Source: a bacterium (GTDB lineage Bacteria > Campylobacterota > Campylobacteria > Campylobacterales > Sulfurimonadaceae). Taken from it: DNA of 64,000 nucleotides. Both the position numbers and the translations under genes were made by a program. This document shows positions 41,434 to 52,385 of this stretch, piece by piece (the stretch's first letter is position 1; every line of letters starts with the position of its first letter). The stretch covers positions 1 to 64,000 of the forward strand of contig JAHJEG010000017.1 in NCBI GenBank assembly GCA_018825665.1, given 5' to 3'. The notes beneath the pieces were generated by a model, which saw only the letters and a list, made by a program, of their open reading frames with translations, was not told the origin of the DNA and ran no database searches.

Positions 41434-42231
41434 ATGGACAATGTAGAACAATTCATCGATAATTTACATTTGGAAGATTTAAAAAACGAGCTGCATCCTT
41501 CCGTGTTTGACGAGAACGAAGGGTACGATATGCTCATCATACGGCTTCCGAGTATTACGAAAGAGCTTCAAAACATATCGCACGGTTTTATAATCACTCC
41601 GGAGCAGAGTTTTATGTATAATTCCAAAGAAAAAAGATTTGAAGTACTCTCCGACCGCTTCGAAGCCGTGCATACGACCATAGATAAAATGGTGGATGAA
41701 GTGCTCAAATCTTTTATGAAATATCAGGACCTTACAGCCCAGATGGAAGATGTCTTGTACCAAAATATGAACACGCATGATTTTATAAAAAAATGGCTGC
41801 GTCTCAAACTGGAAATCTCAAAAATAGAGAGAACCATGCTGAGGGCTTCTGAGACGATTAGCATGTTTATCGATTACAACAGAGACGCAAAAGAGTTTCC
41901 GCTGAACCATTACGCGGATTTACATGAGCATATAGACAGAAGCATGAGATATGCGACCCTGCAGCTTTTGAAGCTCAATGATTTATACAGCTTTTACAAT
42001 GCCAAGACAAACGATAAAATGAATCGCATGATCTACATCCTGACCATCATCTCGGCCATTTTTCTTCCTATGCATCTTATCGTCGGTTTTTTCGGTATGA
42101 ACACCAGCGGGCTTCCCTTTACAAGCGGCACCATAGGAACTTCAAATGTTCTTTTGCTGATGCTTGTACTGATGATACTCACATCTTTAATCGTCTACAG
42201 ATGGCGTAAAAAAGTTGAGAACAAGAGTTAA
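41434..42231 (+). CDS. CorA-family divalent metal transporter
   Basis: C-terminal FGMNTSGLPF (GMN motif) and two TM segments. Confidence 0.92.
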   Translation: MDNVEQFIDNLHLEDLKNELHPSVFDENEGYDMLIIRLPSITKELQNISHGFIITPEQSFMYNSKEKRFEVLSDRFEAVHTTIDKMVDEVLKSFMKYQDLTAQMEDVLYQNMNTHDFIKKWLRLKLEISKIERTMLRASETISMFIDYNRDAKEFPLNHYADLHEHIDRSMRYATLQLLKLNDLYSFYNAKTNDKMNRMIYILTIISAIFLPMHLIVGFFGMNTSGLPFTSGTIGTSNVLLLMLVLMILTSLIVYRWRKKVENKS

Positions 42232-42253
42232 AAATTTATTAAAAAAGAAAACT

Positions 42254-43306
42254 ATGACAAGCTATAATATATTCACAAACGAAGAAGACTCACTCCCCTC
42301 CGGAAAGGCCGATTTTTTACTGGCGGCCTCTGTTACAGGTATCTGCACTCTTGAGGGGATAACCCAGAGTGATGCGCAGATGATTTCGCTTATGCCTACA
42401 CTTGATGCGGAGTTTATTGCCAATGAGAAGGTCTTTTCTTCAAGCCATCCGGCAGAAACCCCAAACGGCGTGCCGACTCCCTCCATCATCACGCGGGCTG
42501 TTCACAATGTAATCCCTTTTAAATCCATAGAGATCCTCAATCTCGGACTCAATACGGCTCCTCAAAATTCCACATGCCATAATTTTGACATTTTACCCAG
42601 CAAACCCTTGACGATGGGATCGGGAATCGATGCAAGGGCGGTATTTGCCAAAGGTCTCGCCGCCGGTAAGAGTTACGAACTCAAAGGCAACTATCTCATC
42701 CTCGCCGAGGGCACGCCGGGAGGTACGATTACAGCGGCTGCGACAGCTCTTGCTCTGGGATATAACTGTGCAGACGACTTTTCTTCAAACTTTTTAAACA
42801 TCCCCTGCGATATCAAAGAAGAAACCATACAAAAGGCCCTCTCTTTGATACACGAGGATATGGATACTTTTGAGATTCTCTCTTTGGTCGGGGACAATAT
42901 GCTTATTTTTTGCGCCGGATTTTTAATGGAAGCCAGTAGAAGATTCCACGTGGTGCTGGCGGGAGGAACACAGATGGCGGCTTGTCTGCTTGTGGCAGAC
43001 AGACTAAGAGAGGATGTTCTCATGAGGGTCAAAGATGCAAACATCACGCTTGCCACCACACTCTGGATAGCCAACGACAGCAACTCAAATATCAAACATC
43101 TTCTCTCACTGCTGAGCTTTACTCCACATGCCGTATATACTGACTTCAGTTTTGCCGATGCCCAGATTCAGGTTTTGCATCAGTATGACGAGGGGGCCAT
43201 AAAAGACGGTGCGGGTGCCGGAGGGGCACTCGCCTATGCCGCGGCACATCATATAAGCAATAAAAAACTTTTAGAAAGTATTGAGCATATTTTATACTTG
43301 ATGTAA
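42254..43306 (+). CDS. CobT-like nicotinate-nucleotide--dimethylbenzimidazole phosphoribosyltransferase family
   Basis: LAEGTPGGTITAAATALALGY, VLAGGTQMAACLLV; ATG 42254 preferred to 42215 (CorA overlap). Confidence 0.8.
   Translation: MTSYNIFTNEEDSLPSGKADFLLAASVTGICTLEGITQSDAQMISLMPTLDAEFIANEKVFSSSHPAETPNGVPTPSIITRAVHNVIPFKSIEILNLGLNTAPQNSTCHNFDILPSKPLTMGSGIDARAVFAKGLAAGKSYELKGNYLILAEGTPGGTITAAATALALGYNCADDFSSNFLNIPCDIKEETIQKALSLIHEDMDTFEILSLVGDNMLIFCAGFLMEASRRFHVVLAGGTQMAACLLVADRLREDVLMRVKDANITLATTLWIANDSNSNIKHLLSLLSFTPHAVYTDFSFADAQIQVLHQYDEGAIKDGAGAGGALAYAAAHHISNKKLLESIEHILYLM
42568..42578 (+). repeat. Exact TTCCACATGCC
   Basis: read directly. Confidence 0.95.
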
Positions 43307-43362
43307 GTTAACGAAAATATTATTCTGATATAATCGTAGTAAATATTTTTACAGGAAGCTTT

Positions 43363-44952
43363 ATGTTTAAAACTCTAAAATCTAAAGTAATTACGGCAGT
43401 ATTGTCTCTGAGCGTGCTTGGGCTGGTCGCAATCACCTACTATCTTTCTTCTACTCTTCACAACCTTTCAAACAAGGCGACTATGCAGTCTCTTTCTATG
43501 CTGAGTGAATCTATCTTTCAGACTATGACCGGAAGCATGATGATGGGTGATCCTCACGTCGTCCAGGCAGCGTACAAAGAAGCCAGAACGATAGAGGGTA
43601 TAGAGTCTCTGAGCATAAGCAAGTCCAAGGCTGTTTTAGAGGTGTATGCTCCCAATGAGAAATTTACGGATGATCTGCTTATAAAGAAAGTTCTTGAGAC
43701 CAAACAGCCCCAAGTGGTAGAACTCAAAGAAAACAGCCACCATTCAATCCGTATGATTAAGCCTATGATTGCGGAGGAGAGATGTTTGTCCTGCCATTAC
43801 AATGCAGATGTAGGCTACGTTTTAGGTGCTATGGATCTGGTTATATCTCTTGACAAGAACGATGCCGACATCGTTCAAACACAAACAACATTGATGATAA
43901 GTTTAATCATCGCCGCTGTCTTATTTGCGATGATGGCTGCCGTTTTCTTTTCAAAAGAGATCTTCAAACCCTTATGCGACCTGAAAAACCGAATATCTGA
44001 GCTTGTTAGCGGAGACAAAGACCTTACCAAGCGCCTTGAATCCAATAACGATAATGAGTTTGGAGATGCGGCCAAAGAGGTGAACAAATTTATCGAGATG
44101 ATTCAGGTGACTATCAATGATGTGAAAAAACTGGGCACCCAAAACACCGAGATCGCATCTGAGATTGAGCTCTCAAGCCACGTCATCAGAAAAGGCACAC
44201 AGCAGGAGCAGGAGATAGTCGCCAAGACCACACAAAAAAGCCGCTCCATCAAAGAACTGCTTGAGCAGAATATAGAAACAACGAAAGAGACACAGCAAAA
44301 TGTGCAAGAAGCCAATCAGGAGCTTGATATCGCAAAAGAGTCTCTCAATGTCCTAAGTAATGAAGTGCACTCCTTTGTCGAGATAGAAAATGAACTCTCC
44401 AACGAGCTTTCCGGACTTAAAAATGATGCAGACCAGGTCAAAGATGTCTTAAACGTCATCAAAGAGATAGCAGAACAGACTAATCTTTTAGCCCTCAATG
44501 CCGCCATCGAAGCTGCCCGTGCCGGTGAACACGGACGCGGTTTTGCCGTGGTTGCGGATGAAGTAAGAAAGCTGGCTGAGAGAACGCAAAAAAGCCTCAC
44601 CGAGATAGATATGAACGTCAGCACTATTGTTCAGTCCATCAACGATGTAAGCGACAAGATGAACAGCAACGCCAGAAATATAGAAAACCTTACAAACATC
44701 TCCAATGATGTCGGCGACAAGATAAACGCAACATCAAATGCAATAAACATCTCGGGCAAAGTGGCTAATGAATCCAGAGAAGACAGTCTTATGATGGCGG
44801 CGCAGATGAAAGAGATTATAGACGATATCGCACATATCGAGGTTTTATCGACTGCCAACGGTACAAGCGTTCAGAGCATCGAGCTTGACCTGAAAAAACT
44901 TGTCGAGATTGCAAGATCCCTTCAGTCTACGATTGATGAGTTTAAAAGCTAA
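43363..44952 (+). CDS. Methyl-accepting chemotaxis protein with c-type haem motif in the sensor domain
   Basis: EERCLSCHY (CxxCH) between TM segments; hairpin [29 protein letters not shown]. Confidence 0.93.
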   Translation: MFKTLKSKVITAVLSLSVLGLVAITYYLSSTLHNLSNKATMQSLSMLSESIFQTMTGSMMMGDPHVVQAAYKEARTIEGIESLSISKSKAVLEVYAPNEKFTDDLLIKKVLETKQPQVVELKENSHHSIRMIKPMIAEERCLSCHYNADVGYVLGAMDLVISLDKNDADIVQTQTTLMISLIIAAVLFAMMAAVFFSKEIFKPLCDLKNRISELVSGDKDLTKRLESNNDNEFGDAAKEVNKFIEMIQVTINDVKKLGTQNTEIASEIELSSHVIRKGTQQEQEIVAKTTQKSRSIKELLEQNIETTKETQQNVQEANQELDIAKESLNVLSNEVHSFVEIENELSNELSGLKNDADQVKDVLNVIKEIAEQTNLLALNAAIEAARAGEHGRGFAVVADEVRKLAERTQKSLTEIDMNVSTIVQSINDVSDKMNSNARNIENLTNISNDVGDKINATSNAINISGKVANESREDSLMMAAQMKEIIDDIAHIEVLSTANGTSVQSIELDLKKLVEIARSLQSTIDEFKS

Positions 44953-44954
44953 AT

Positions 44955-44977
44955 GGCATGTGGAACTTCCACATGCC
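44955..44977. repeat. Inverted pair of the 11-mer: GGCATGTGGAA-C-TTCCACATGCC
   Basis: Identical 23 bp to 4255-4277; 3 nt after the MCP stop, followed by a T-rich tract between convergent genes. Confidence 0.95.
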
Positions 44978-44993
44978 GCTTTTCACACCCCTT

Positions 44994-47792
44994 TTATTTT
45001 TTATATCTCTGATTGCCTCGCACATTTTTGCCCGTATAGTGTTTTTTGAAACATGACTGGCAGATTGTGTATTTTGAGTTCATAGGCAAAGGGGCCTGGC
45101 ATATTCTGCATCTTGGGACGAAATGGCTCTGTTGCAGGGAATTTTCTATAAACTTATTCAGTATTCCCCTTGATACACGAGCCTTGTGCTCATCCAAAAA
45201 GTACTCTTTAAACCTGTAGCTCAGCCACAGATACAGAGATATCTCTTTTACCATATCTTCGGCCCGCAGCAGTTCATCCGCCGTCTGGGCAAAACTGCCT
45301 ATAAGCGCCGGCGGGTTATAAATCACAGGCATCTTTTTCTCCAGGGCCACGATATAGCTCTCAAAAGCTGAGACGATATAAGGCGACTTTAGAGTAAGCG
45401 GTGCACATGAGAGGTGATATTTTGCGGCTATGTCCAAATCGTAATTATCGACGATGGAAGCGGCTTCAAGCATATCATCCAGGTTTGCGGCGCGAAATGG
45501 TCCGCTAAACTCCATATTTTCGACAAAAAACTTCAATATTTCTCTTAAAGACTTTTCTTCCAAAATACTGCTTACAAGTTTTATATGCTCTAGATTGGCC
45601 ATCACGTTAAAAGGTATGCTGATCTTTTTCGCTTCTTTGTGAAAGTTCTTCTTCACTATCTGCAGGACATCCCCGCTCAAGGCTCCGACATAGCCGTTCT
45701 CATGAAGACCGAATCTTCCCGCACGTCCTGAGATCTGGTGTACTTCCGAAGCTATGAGGTTTCTTTGCGTGACACCGTCAAACTTTTCCGCTTTTGAAAA
45801 CAGTATGGTCTTGATAGGAAGGTTCATCCCCATAGCTATCGCATCCGTCGCGACAAGTATCTGCGTTTCTTTTTCTCTAAATCTTCTGGCTTCTTCACGT
45901 CTCACCTCGGGAGAGAGGTTTCCGTACACGACACTTACCGTAAAAAATCTCGCAAAGTTTTGCTTCAGCCTCAGCACGTCTTTTCTGCTGAATGCGATGA
46001 TCGCCGTTCCCGGTTCCACATCTTTTGGATTCGTCGCCGTCTCCAAGAGGATAAGCGGATTCTTTCTCTCAAACTCTATTATCTCAAGCTCTTCCCCAAG
46101 GTACTCGGCAAGAGCGATAATCGCATCTTTTGAGTTTATGGAACCCGTCATGATTATCTCTTTTGCCGGGGCTCCTATGATGGCATTCGCCCATGCCCAT
46201 CCACGGTCACGGTCATCGATCATCTGCACCTCGTCTATCACGCAGACATCCACATCCACCTCAAAATTCAGCATCTCTATGGTTGAGCTTATATGCGTCG
46301 CATCCTCGTTTATAAGCTGTTCTTCACCGGTTATAAGCGAGGAGTCGATCCCTTTTGCCTTGAGCGTTTCATAGCCCTCTAGGGCCAAAAGTCTAAGGGG
46401 AGCGAGATAGTATCCCGTATCCGCGGCTTCAAGCTTTTGCATCGCCTGATAGGTCTTTCCGCTGTTGGTCGGACCGATATGCAAGATCAGCTTTCTTCTA
46501 AGCTCACGGGCAAGAGGAAAAAGATTTTTAAAATCCCTTATCGTCCTTGCCAAAAGAGCCTGTCTTTGTTTCTTGATAAGCTGGTCATGCACATTGAAGA
46601 TAAAAGTTCTCATCGTCTTTCGTACAATCTTGGGAGTGATTATCAAGGAGCTTGAAAGAAGTTCGATTAAAAACTCGTATACCTTTTGATGCAGCTCTTC
46701 CTGGCTGAAATGAAGCAGTGTCGCATAATCCCCGCACTGGCTCACAAGAGCTTCCAGGTCTCTCAAGAAGGTATCCCTGTGCTCTTTTTTTGCGACCTCT
46801 AGCACCTCGCTAAAATCAAGTTTTTCCCCCTTCCATATATCTTCCAAAAGAGAGTTCAGCTCTGCATGCAGCTCCAGAACATAGTCAAGTCGTATCTCAG
46901 AATAGGGGAGTAGAAACTTTTCATCTACTTTGAGCAAAACCTCCTGTTCATGCAGTTCAAGACCGATGATGTCAAACTCTTTTTCAATAATCTGCTTTAA
47001 GAGATTCTGGTTTAGAGGGGGAAACTTCGTCTTGCTTTTTGGAGGAGATGCGCGAAATGCCGTTACTATCTCTTTTTGGCTCAGGTAGGGATGCGGGTCC
47101 TGCAAACCTGCTATAAACAGTTCTATCTCTTTTTGCTTTGCGGCGCTTGCATATTCCTGGTCGGCTTCTATTTTGGCTATTATCTCATGAATATCCGTAT
47201 CTTGCAGATATTCATATTCATATGCTTTAGTATTAAGAGTCAGTATCTTGTGAAAAGACTGACCGTAAAGAACATATCTGAGCGAGGCATTAAACTCAAA
47301 AGTATCATCTATGTCAAATACGCCACCCAAAGCTTTTTGTATCTCGTTTTTTTTCAAATCAAAACGGATATGCCTGAGTTTGGATTCCATCTTCTCGATA
47401 GTAATCTTTTTGCTTCTCACATCCGAAAACGCATCATACAAAAGAGCGCCTTCCTGCGCATCCACATCAAGCTCTTCTAAAATACTCTCTATTTTTTGGC
47501 TTCTGTCCGTATTTTGCTCTTTTGGGATATTTGATTTATAAAAAGTCCCCTCTTCTCTGAAGAAGTTATATATATTTTGACGCATATCCACGTCCGCTTC
47601 AGACCACAACTGCCTTATTGCTTTTAAAAGCACCTTGTGGTTATGTTCGACATCGTAGATTCCTAATGTATGAAACAGCTCGCTGAGTGTTTGTGTGCTG
47701 ACTCTCTCCACGCCCACATCAAAAGCATCATCGTCAAAAAACTTTCGTATATTTTGATTTATTTTAGTAATTTTTTTATTTTTTTTTGCCAT
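44994..47792 (-). CDS. SUV3-like superfamily 2 RNA helicase
   Basis: HIGPTNSGKTYQAM, YLAPLRLLALEGYE, CVIDEVQMIDD, QISGRAGRFG; C-terminal CxxC pairs. Confidence 0.85.
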   Translation of the reverse strand: MAKKNKKITKINQNIRKFFDDDAFDVGVERVSTQTLSELFHTLGIYDVEHNHKVLLKAIRQLWSEADVDMRQNIYNFFREEGTFYKSNIPKEQNTDRSQKIESILEELDVDAQEGALLYDAFSDVRSKKITIEKMESKLRHIRFDLKKNEIQKALGGVFDIDDTFEFNASLRYVLYGQSFHKILTLNTKAYEYEYLQDTDIHEIIAKIEADQEYASAAKQKEIELFIAGLQDPHPYLSQKEIVTAFRASPPKSKTKFPPLNQNLLKQIIEKEFDIIGLELHEQEVLLKVDEKFLLPYSEIRLDYVLELHAELNSLLEDIWKGEKLDFSEVLEVAKKEHRDTFLRDLEALVSQCGDYATLLHFSQEELHQKVYEFLIELLSSSLIITPKIVRKTMRTFIFNVHDQLIKKQRQALLARTIRDFKNLFPLARELRRKLILHIGPTNSGKTYQAMQKLEAADTGYYLAPLRLLALEGYETLKAKGIDSSLITGEEQLINEDATHISSTIEMLNFEVDVDVCVIDEVQMIDDRDRGWAWANAIIGAPAKEIIMTGSINSKDAIIALAEYLGEELEIIEFERKNPLILLETATNPKDVEPGTAIIAFSRKDVLRLKQNFARFFTVSVVYGNLSPEVRREEARRFREKETQILVATDAIAMGMNLPIKTILFSKAEKFDGVTQRNLIASEVHQISGRAGRFGLHENGYVGALSGDVLQIVKKNFHKEAKKISIPFNVMANLEHIKLVSSILEEKSLREILKFFVENMEFSGPFRAANLDDMLEAASIVDNYDLDIAAKYHLSCAPLTLKSPYIVSAFESYIVALEKKMPVIYNPPALIGSFAQTADELLRAEDMVKEISLYLWLSYRFKEYFLDEHKARVSRGILNKFIENSLQQSHFVPRCRICQAPLPMNSKYTICQSCFKKHYTGKNVRGNQRYKK

Positions 47793-47831
47793 CTACTATT
47801 GTAACTAAAAGGATTTGATTTTTATTATTTT

Positions 47832-48926
47832 TTAGAGTTCTTTATATGTTTTTACAATATTTTTGCCACTTTTTTTGGCCTCATACAAGGCTTTGTCAGC
47901 CTTGCTTACAATGGAATTAATCGTATCGTCCTCGGTATATTCGCTCAGCCCGAAACTGCAGGTCACCCTGGGCACTTTTTCAAAGTCATTTGTATTTATG
48001 ATGTTCTTGATTTTATTTGCAAGCGAAGAGGCCATGCCGATGGAAGTCTCCGGAAAGATAATGATAAACTCCTCCCCGCCCCATCGTCCCAGAAAATCAC
48101 TTTTTCGTATTGAGCCGTGCACCAGGTCTGAGAGCTCTATTAGGATCTCATCACCGATTACATGTCCGAACTTGTCGTTGATGTTTTTGAAATCGTCTAT
48201 ATCAAAGATACATACGCTCAATGCTCTTTCATACCTTTTCGCCCGGCTTAGTTCCAGGCTCAGTATATCATCGATCTTTCTTCTGTTGTAAAGGGAGGTC
48301 AGAGCATCGACCGTCGAGAGTCTCTCCAGCTCTTTTATGTGTCTTTGTTCTATCTCATCTTTTTGTCGTATCAAATCACTTGATTCTTTTTGCGCTATCT
48401 CATTGAGCATGACCACATATACCAAAACGGATGAGGCGATAAAGAGTCTCAAAAAGCTTCTAGAATCCCACTCACCCTCCTCCCAAACACCGATTCCATT
48501 GTAGGCGAACGTAAACAAAATAACATAAAAGAGCAGCGAATAAAGAAACCCTTTTCTGTGTCCGTTAAGCGTGATTGCAAAAATCGGGAAGAAGATTGTC
48601 CAAATCAGTCCAAAACTGTTATTTTGGTTAAAGATACTAAAGCTGAGGAGAAAGACAAACAGAATCAGAGTGCCAAAAAAGACTGCACGTTCCGTATTGT
48701 TGTGAAGCCTGTAGTCAATCAGCGAAGCAAGGGATAGAGCCGCCCCCAGAATGTCGATTATCCCCAAAGAGAGATTTTTATAATGAAACAGATTAAGATA
48801 AGCAAACAGCAGCATTATCAAAAATGACATCGCCAAAAACGCATTCGTCAATATAACTTTTCTAAGCTCGAAATTGTTTAAATCTGCATAGTCGGCTATA
48901 AAAAAATTTAGTAATGCTTTTCTCAA
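47832..48926 (-). CDS. Membrane diguanylate cyclase (GGDEF domain)
   Basis: GRWGGEEFIIIFPET; DALTSLYNRRKID; N-terminal TM segments. Confidence 0.93.
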   Translation of the reverse strand: MRKALLNFFIADYADLNNFELRKVILTNAFLAMSFLIMLLFAYLNLFHYKNLSLGIIDILGAALSLASLIDYRLHNNTERAVFFGTLILFVFLLSFSIFNQNNSFGLIWTIFFPIFAITLNGHRKGFLYSLLFYVILFTFAYNGIGVWEEGEWDSRSFLRLFIASSVLVYVVMLNEIAQKESSDLIRQKDEIEQRHIKELERLSTVDALTSLYNRRKIDDILSLELSRAKRYERALSVCIFDIDDFKNINDKFGHVIGDEILIELSDLVHGSIRKSDFLGRWGGEEFIIIFPETSIGMASSLANKIKNIINTNDFEKVPRVTCSFGLSEYTEDDTINSIVSKADKALYEAKKSGKNIVKTYKEL

Positions 48927-49013
48927 CTTGTACCTGCTGCCATCATTTTTAAGTTACACAGTTTAGTATACTTAAGATTAATAGCAGATAACAAAATCCA
49001 AACTCAGGTATTA

Positions 49014-49874
49014 CTATTTATTTTTCTTTTTTGTTATATATATCATAAAAGAGAGTGCAACTATGAATAAAGATGTCCCGATCATCAGATAGAGCGCATG
49101 GATCATATGGTCGTAATTCTCTATGGCGATTTTGAAAACGACCATAAGCGTTTCGATTGAGAGCGCTATGAGAATCGTCACCAAAAATTTTGTCAGAGTC
49201 TGTATCTCAATTTTTGAATCTTTGACGTAACTCTTAAAATACACCTCCTGCTCAAGTATGGTCTTGGAGAGATCAAAGATGGCAAGTCCCAGGGTCGCGG
49301 CTATTATCGGTTTAAAAATGGTGTCTATACTTAATTTTGACGCCATAAGATTCGATACAAAATCCGCACCCGCATAAAAGATGGCGACACCCGAGAGAAA
49401 CATCATAAGATACCCGGCAATAAGATAAAAGGATTTGGTCACATTGCTGAAAAACTTGTGTTTTTCAATAAGACCCAGACGCTCAAGCAAGACCTCAAGC
49501 TTCAAATCCATAAAGATAATATCCTCACCCTCTTTTTTGGAGACTGTTACACAGACATTTCTGGTGGCAGAACTGTGATAGGGCTGCGTAAAAGCAAAGC
49601 CGTTGTCTTTTATATTTAGTCTGTCCATCAGATATGTTCTGTCCTGGTCTTTCTCTTTTTCATCTTGGGAATATCTGTAAATATTTGCCGAAGTCTGCTG
49701 TTTTGTTTTATTGTTGACAACGTAAATCAGCTCTATCGAGGGAAAAGTCTTGAACAGTTTTTTAAACCTGCTGTCCCCTTCGGGGGATATAGGGGATATA
49801 TTGTCCAGAGTGTCTTCTAAAAAAGTTTCTATTTTTTGCTGGTTGTCCGTATAGATTTCTATATATTCTTTCAT
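49014..49874 (-). CDS. Membrane protein with sensor-like (PDC/Cache-type) N-terminus
   Basis: Soluble N-terminal domain then four TM segments. Confidence 0.6.
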   Translation of the reverse strand: MKEYIEIYTDNQQKIETFLEDTLDNISPISPEGDSRFKKLFKTFPSIELIYVVNNKTKQQTSANIYRYSQDEKEKDQDRTYLMDRLNIKDNGFAFTQPYHSSATRNVCVTVSKKEGEDIIFMDLKLEVLLERLGLIEKHKFFSNVTKSFYLIAGYLMMFLSGVAIFYAGADFVSNLMASKLSIDTIFKPIIAATLGLAIFDLSKTILEQEVYFKSYVKDSKIEIQTLTKFLVTILIALSIETLMVVFKIAIENYDHMIHALYLMIGTSLFIVALSFMIYITKKKNK

Positions 49875-49993
49875 AAATAACTCCTTGCCCGATTATAACT
49901 TTATTAAACGCTTATTATAAAAGAGTTCAGATTAAAATATCATCACTTTTATGCTAATATTTATACATTGCTTTTTTATACAAAGGAGAATTT

Positions 49994-52384
49994 ATGAAAT
50001 ACATCCGTTTTTTCAATGAGCTTACAATCAGTGACGTCCCCTCTGTCGGCGGCAAAAATGCTTCTTTGGGGGAGATGTACAAAAATCTCTCCGCCAAAGG
50101 CATCAATGTGCCAAACGGCTTTGCAACGACCAGCGAAGCGTATTGGCTGCTCCTGAGTGAGAATAATATCAAGGAGAAGATTGAGAGTATTCTCAGTGAT
50201 TTGGATATCTCCGACACCCGGAACCTTCAAAAAAGGGGGCTTGAAGTTCGTAATCTCATCCTTGCTTCTCACATGCCGAAAGTTCTTGAAGATGAAATTC
50301 TCGAAGCGTATCAGATTCTCTCAAAAGAGTACTCCGCTGAAGCGGCTGACGTGGCAGTCAGGTCTTCAGGAACCGCCGAGGATTTGCCCGACGCCTCCTT
50401 TGCAGGACAGCAGGAGACCTTTTTAAATATCAACACCCCCGAATATCTGCTAAAGTGCGTGCATAAGTGCTTTGCCTCTCTTTTTACGGACCGTGCCATC
50501 AGCTACCGCACAAGCAGGGGTTTTAACCATTTCAAAGTCGCACTCTCCGTCGGGGTGCAAAAAATGGTCAGAAGCGACCGCTCCTCAAGCGGGATCATGT
50601 TCACCATAGACACTGAGAGCGGTTCTCCCGATTTGATACTGATTAACTCTATCTGGGGTCTGGGTGAGAATGTGGTCAGCGGAAAAGTCAATGCCGATGA
50701 GTTCTTTGTCTTCAAGCCGACGCTCAAAAAAGGGATAAACAGCATACTCAAACGCTCTTTGGGTTCCAAAAAAGAGAAGATGCTCTACGGCGATGACGGA
50801 TCAAAGACTCTGAATGTTTCCACATGCCAGGAGGAGCAGAACAGCTTTTCGATAAATGACGAAGAGGTGATGGAACTCGCAAAACAGGCGGTCATTATAG
50901 AAGATCATTACAAACGCCCCATGGATATAGAATGGGCGAAAGATGCGGATGAGAATAAGCTCTATATCGTCCAGGCAAGACCCGAAACAGTAAAAAGCAA
51001 AGATTCCCATGCTCTTGGGATGCAAAAATACGCTCTTAGCTCCACAGAAAATCTCAAGGTCCTCACCAAAGGCAGAGCAGTCGGAGACAAAATCGGCGCA
51101 GGCGAGGTCAAGATCATACGAAATACCTCCGAATTTTCCACTTTTAACAAAGGGGATATTCTTGTAGCAGACACCACAAATCCGGACTGGGAACCGGTGA
51201 TGAAAAAGGCTTCCGCCGTTGTCACAAACAGAGGAAGCCGCACCTGCCATGCCGCCATCGTTGCCAGAGAAATCGGCGTGCCGGCGGTCGTGGGATGTGT
51301 GGATGCAACAGAGATGCTCAACAACGGACAAAGCGTTACCGTCAGTTGCGCGCAGGGTGATGAGGGATTTATCTATGATGGCATCCTGGAATTTACAATG
51401 CAAAACATAAATTTTGAACACCTCCGCTCCACAAACACAAAACTCTTTATGAACATAGGAAATCCCGCAGAAGCCTTCAATCTTGCAAAGATGCCAAATG
51501 ACGGTGTCGGGCTTGCCAGAATGGAATTTATCATCAACAACTATATCAACGCCCATCCAATGGCACTTGTGGATATGGATAAGGGTCTGAATGTAAAAGA
51601 CGAAGAACAGATCCGCTCTTTTATGGTTCCACATGCCGACACCAAAGAGTTTTTTCTCCAGAAGATAAGCGAGGGCGTAGGGATGATTGCAGCAGCTTTT
51701 TATCCCAGACCCGTGATTATCCGCACAAGCGACTTCAAAAGCAATGAATACAGGAACATGCCCGGAGGAGAGGTCTACGAAGCGGAGGAAGAGAACCCCA
51801 TGATAGGCTTCAGGGGTGCAAGCAGGTACTACGACAAGAGCTATCAAAAAGCTTTTGAGTGGGAATGCGAGGCACTAAAAAGAGTGCGTGAGGAGATGGG
51901 TTTTACAAATATAAAGATTATGCTCCCCTTTGTCAGAACGCCGCTTGAGGGGAAAAAGGTGGTAGAGATCATGAATGCAAAAGGCCTGGTTCAGGGGGTC
52001 GATGCGCTTGAGATTTATGCCATGTGCGAAATACCGGCGAATGTACTTTTGGCCGATAAGTTCTTAGAGGTGTTTGACGGCTTTTCTATAGGCTCAAACG
52101 ACCTGACACAGCTGACCCTCGGAGTAGACAGAGAGAGCGCGAAAATAGCCCATATATTCGATGAAAGAGATGAGGCTGTTTTAAAAATGCTTGAGATGGC
52201 GATTACAGCTTGTAAAAAAGCGAACAAATACATAGGGATCTGCGGGCAGGCTCCATCGGATTATCCGGAGATAACAAAGTTTTTGGTAGAGCACGGCATT
52301 GATTCCATCTCCCTAAACCCAGATTCATTATTTAAGATGCATAAGGTTATAATCGAGCTGGAAAATCCACAAAAAGAAGAATAA
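49994..52384 (+). CDS. ppsA: Phosphoenolpyruvate synthase
   Basis: VPSVGGKNASLGEM, GSRTCHAAIVAREIGVPAVVG, CGQAPSDYPE. Confidence 0.96.
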   Translation: MKYIRFFNELTISDVPSVGGKNASLGEMYKNLSAKGINVPNGFATTSEAYWLLLSENNIKEKIESILSDLDISDTRNLQKRGLEVRNLILASHMPKVLEDEILEAYQILSKEYSAEAADVAVRSSGTAEDLPDASFAGQQETFLNINTPEYLLKCVHKCFASLFTDRAISYRTSRGFNHFKVALSVGVQKMVRSDRSSSGIMFTIDTESGSPDLILINSIWGLGENVVSGKVNADEFFVFKPTLKKGINSILKRSLGSKKEKMLYGDDGSKTLNVSTCQEEQNSFSINDEEVMELAKQAVIIEDHYKRPMDIEWAKDADENKLYIVQARPETVKSKDSHALGMQKYALSSTENLKVLTKGRAVGDKIGAGEVKIIRNTSEFSTFNKGDILVADTTNPDWEPVMKKASAVVTNRGSRTCHAAIVAREIGVPAVVGCVDATEMLNNGQSVTVSCAQGDEGFIYDGILEFTMQNINFEHLRSTNTKLFMNIGNPAEAFNLAKMPNDGVGLARMEFIINNYINAHPMALVDMDKGLNVKDEEQIRSFMVPHADTKEFFLQKISEGVGMIAAAFYPRPVIIRTSDFKSNEYRNMPGGEVYEAEEENPMIGFRGASRYYDKSYQKAFEWECEALKRVREEMGFTNIKIMLPFVRTPLEGKKVVEIMNAKGLVQGVDALEIYAMCEIPANVLLADKFLEVFDGFSIGSNDLTQLTLGVDRESAKIAHIFDERDEAVLKMLEMAITACKKANKYIGICGQAPSDYPEITKFLVEHGIDSISLNPDSLFKMHKVIIELENPQKEE
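50818..50828 (+). repeat. Exact TTCCACATGCC
   Basis: read directly. Confidence 0.95.
51627..51637 (+). repeat. Exact TTCCACATGCC
   Basis: read directly. Confidence 0.95.
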
Positions 52385-52385
52385 G

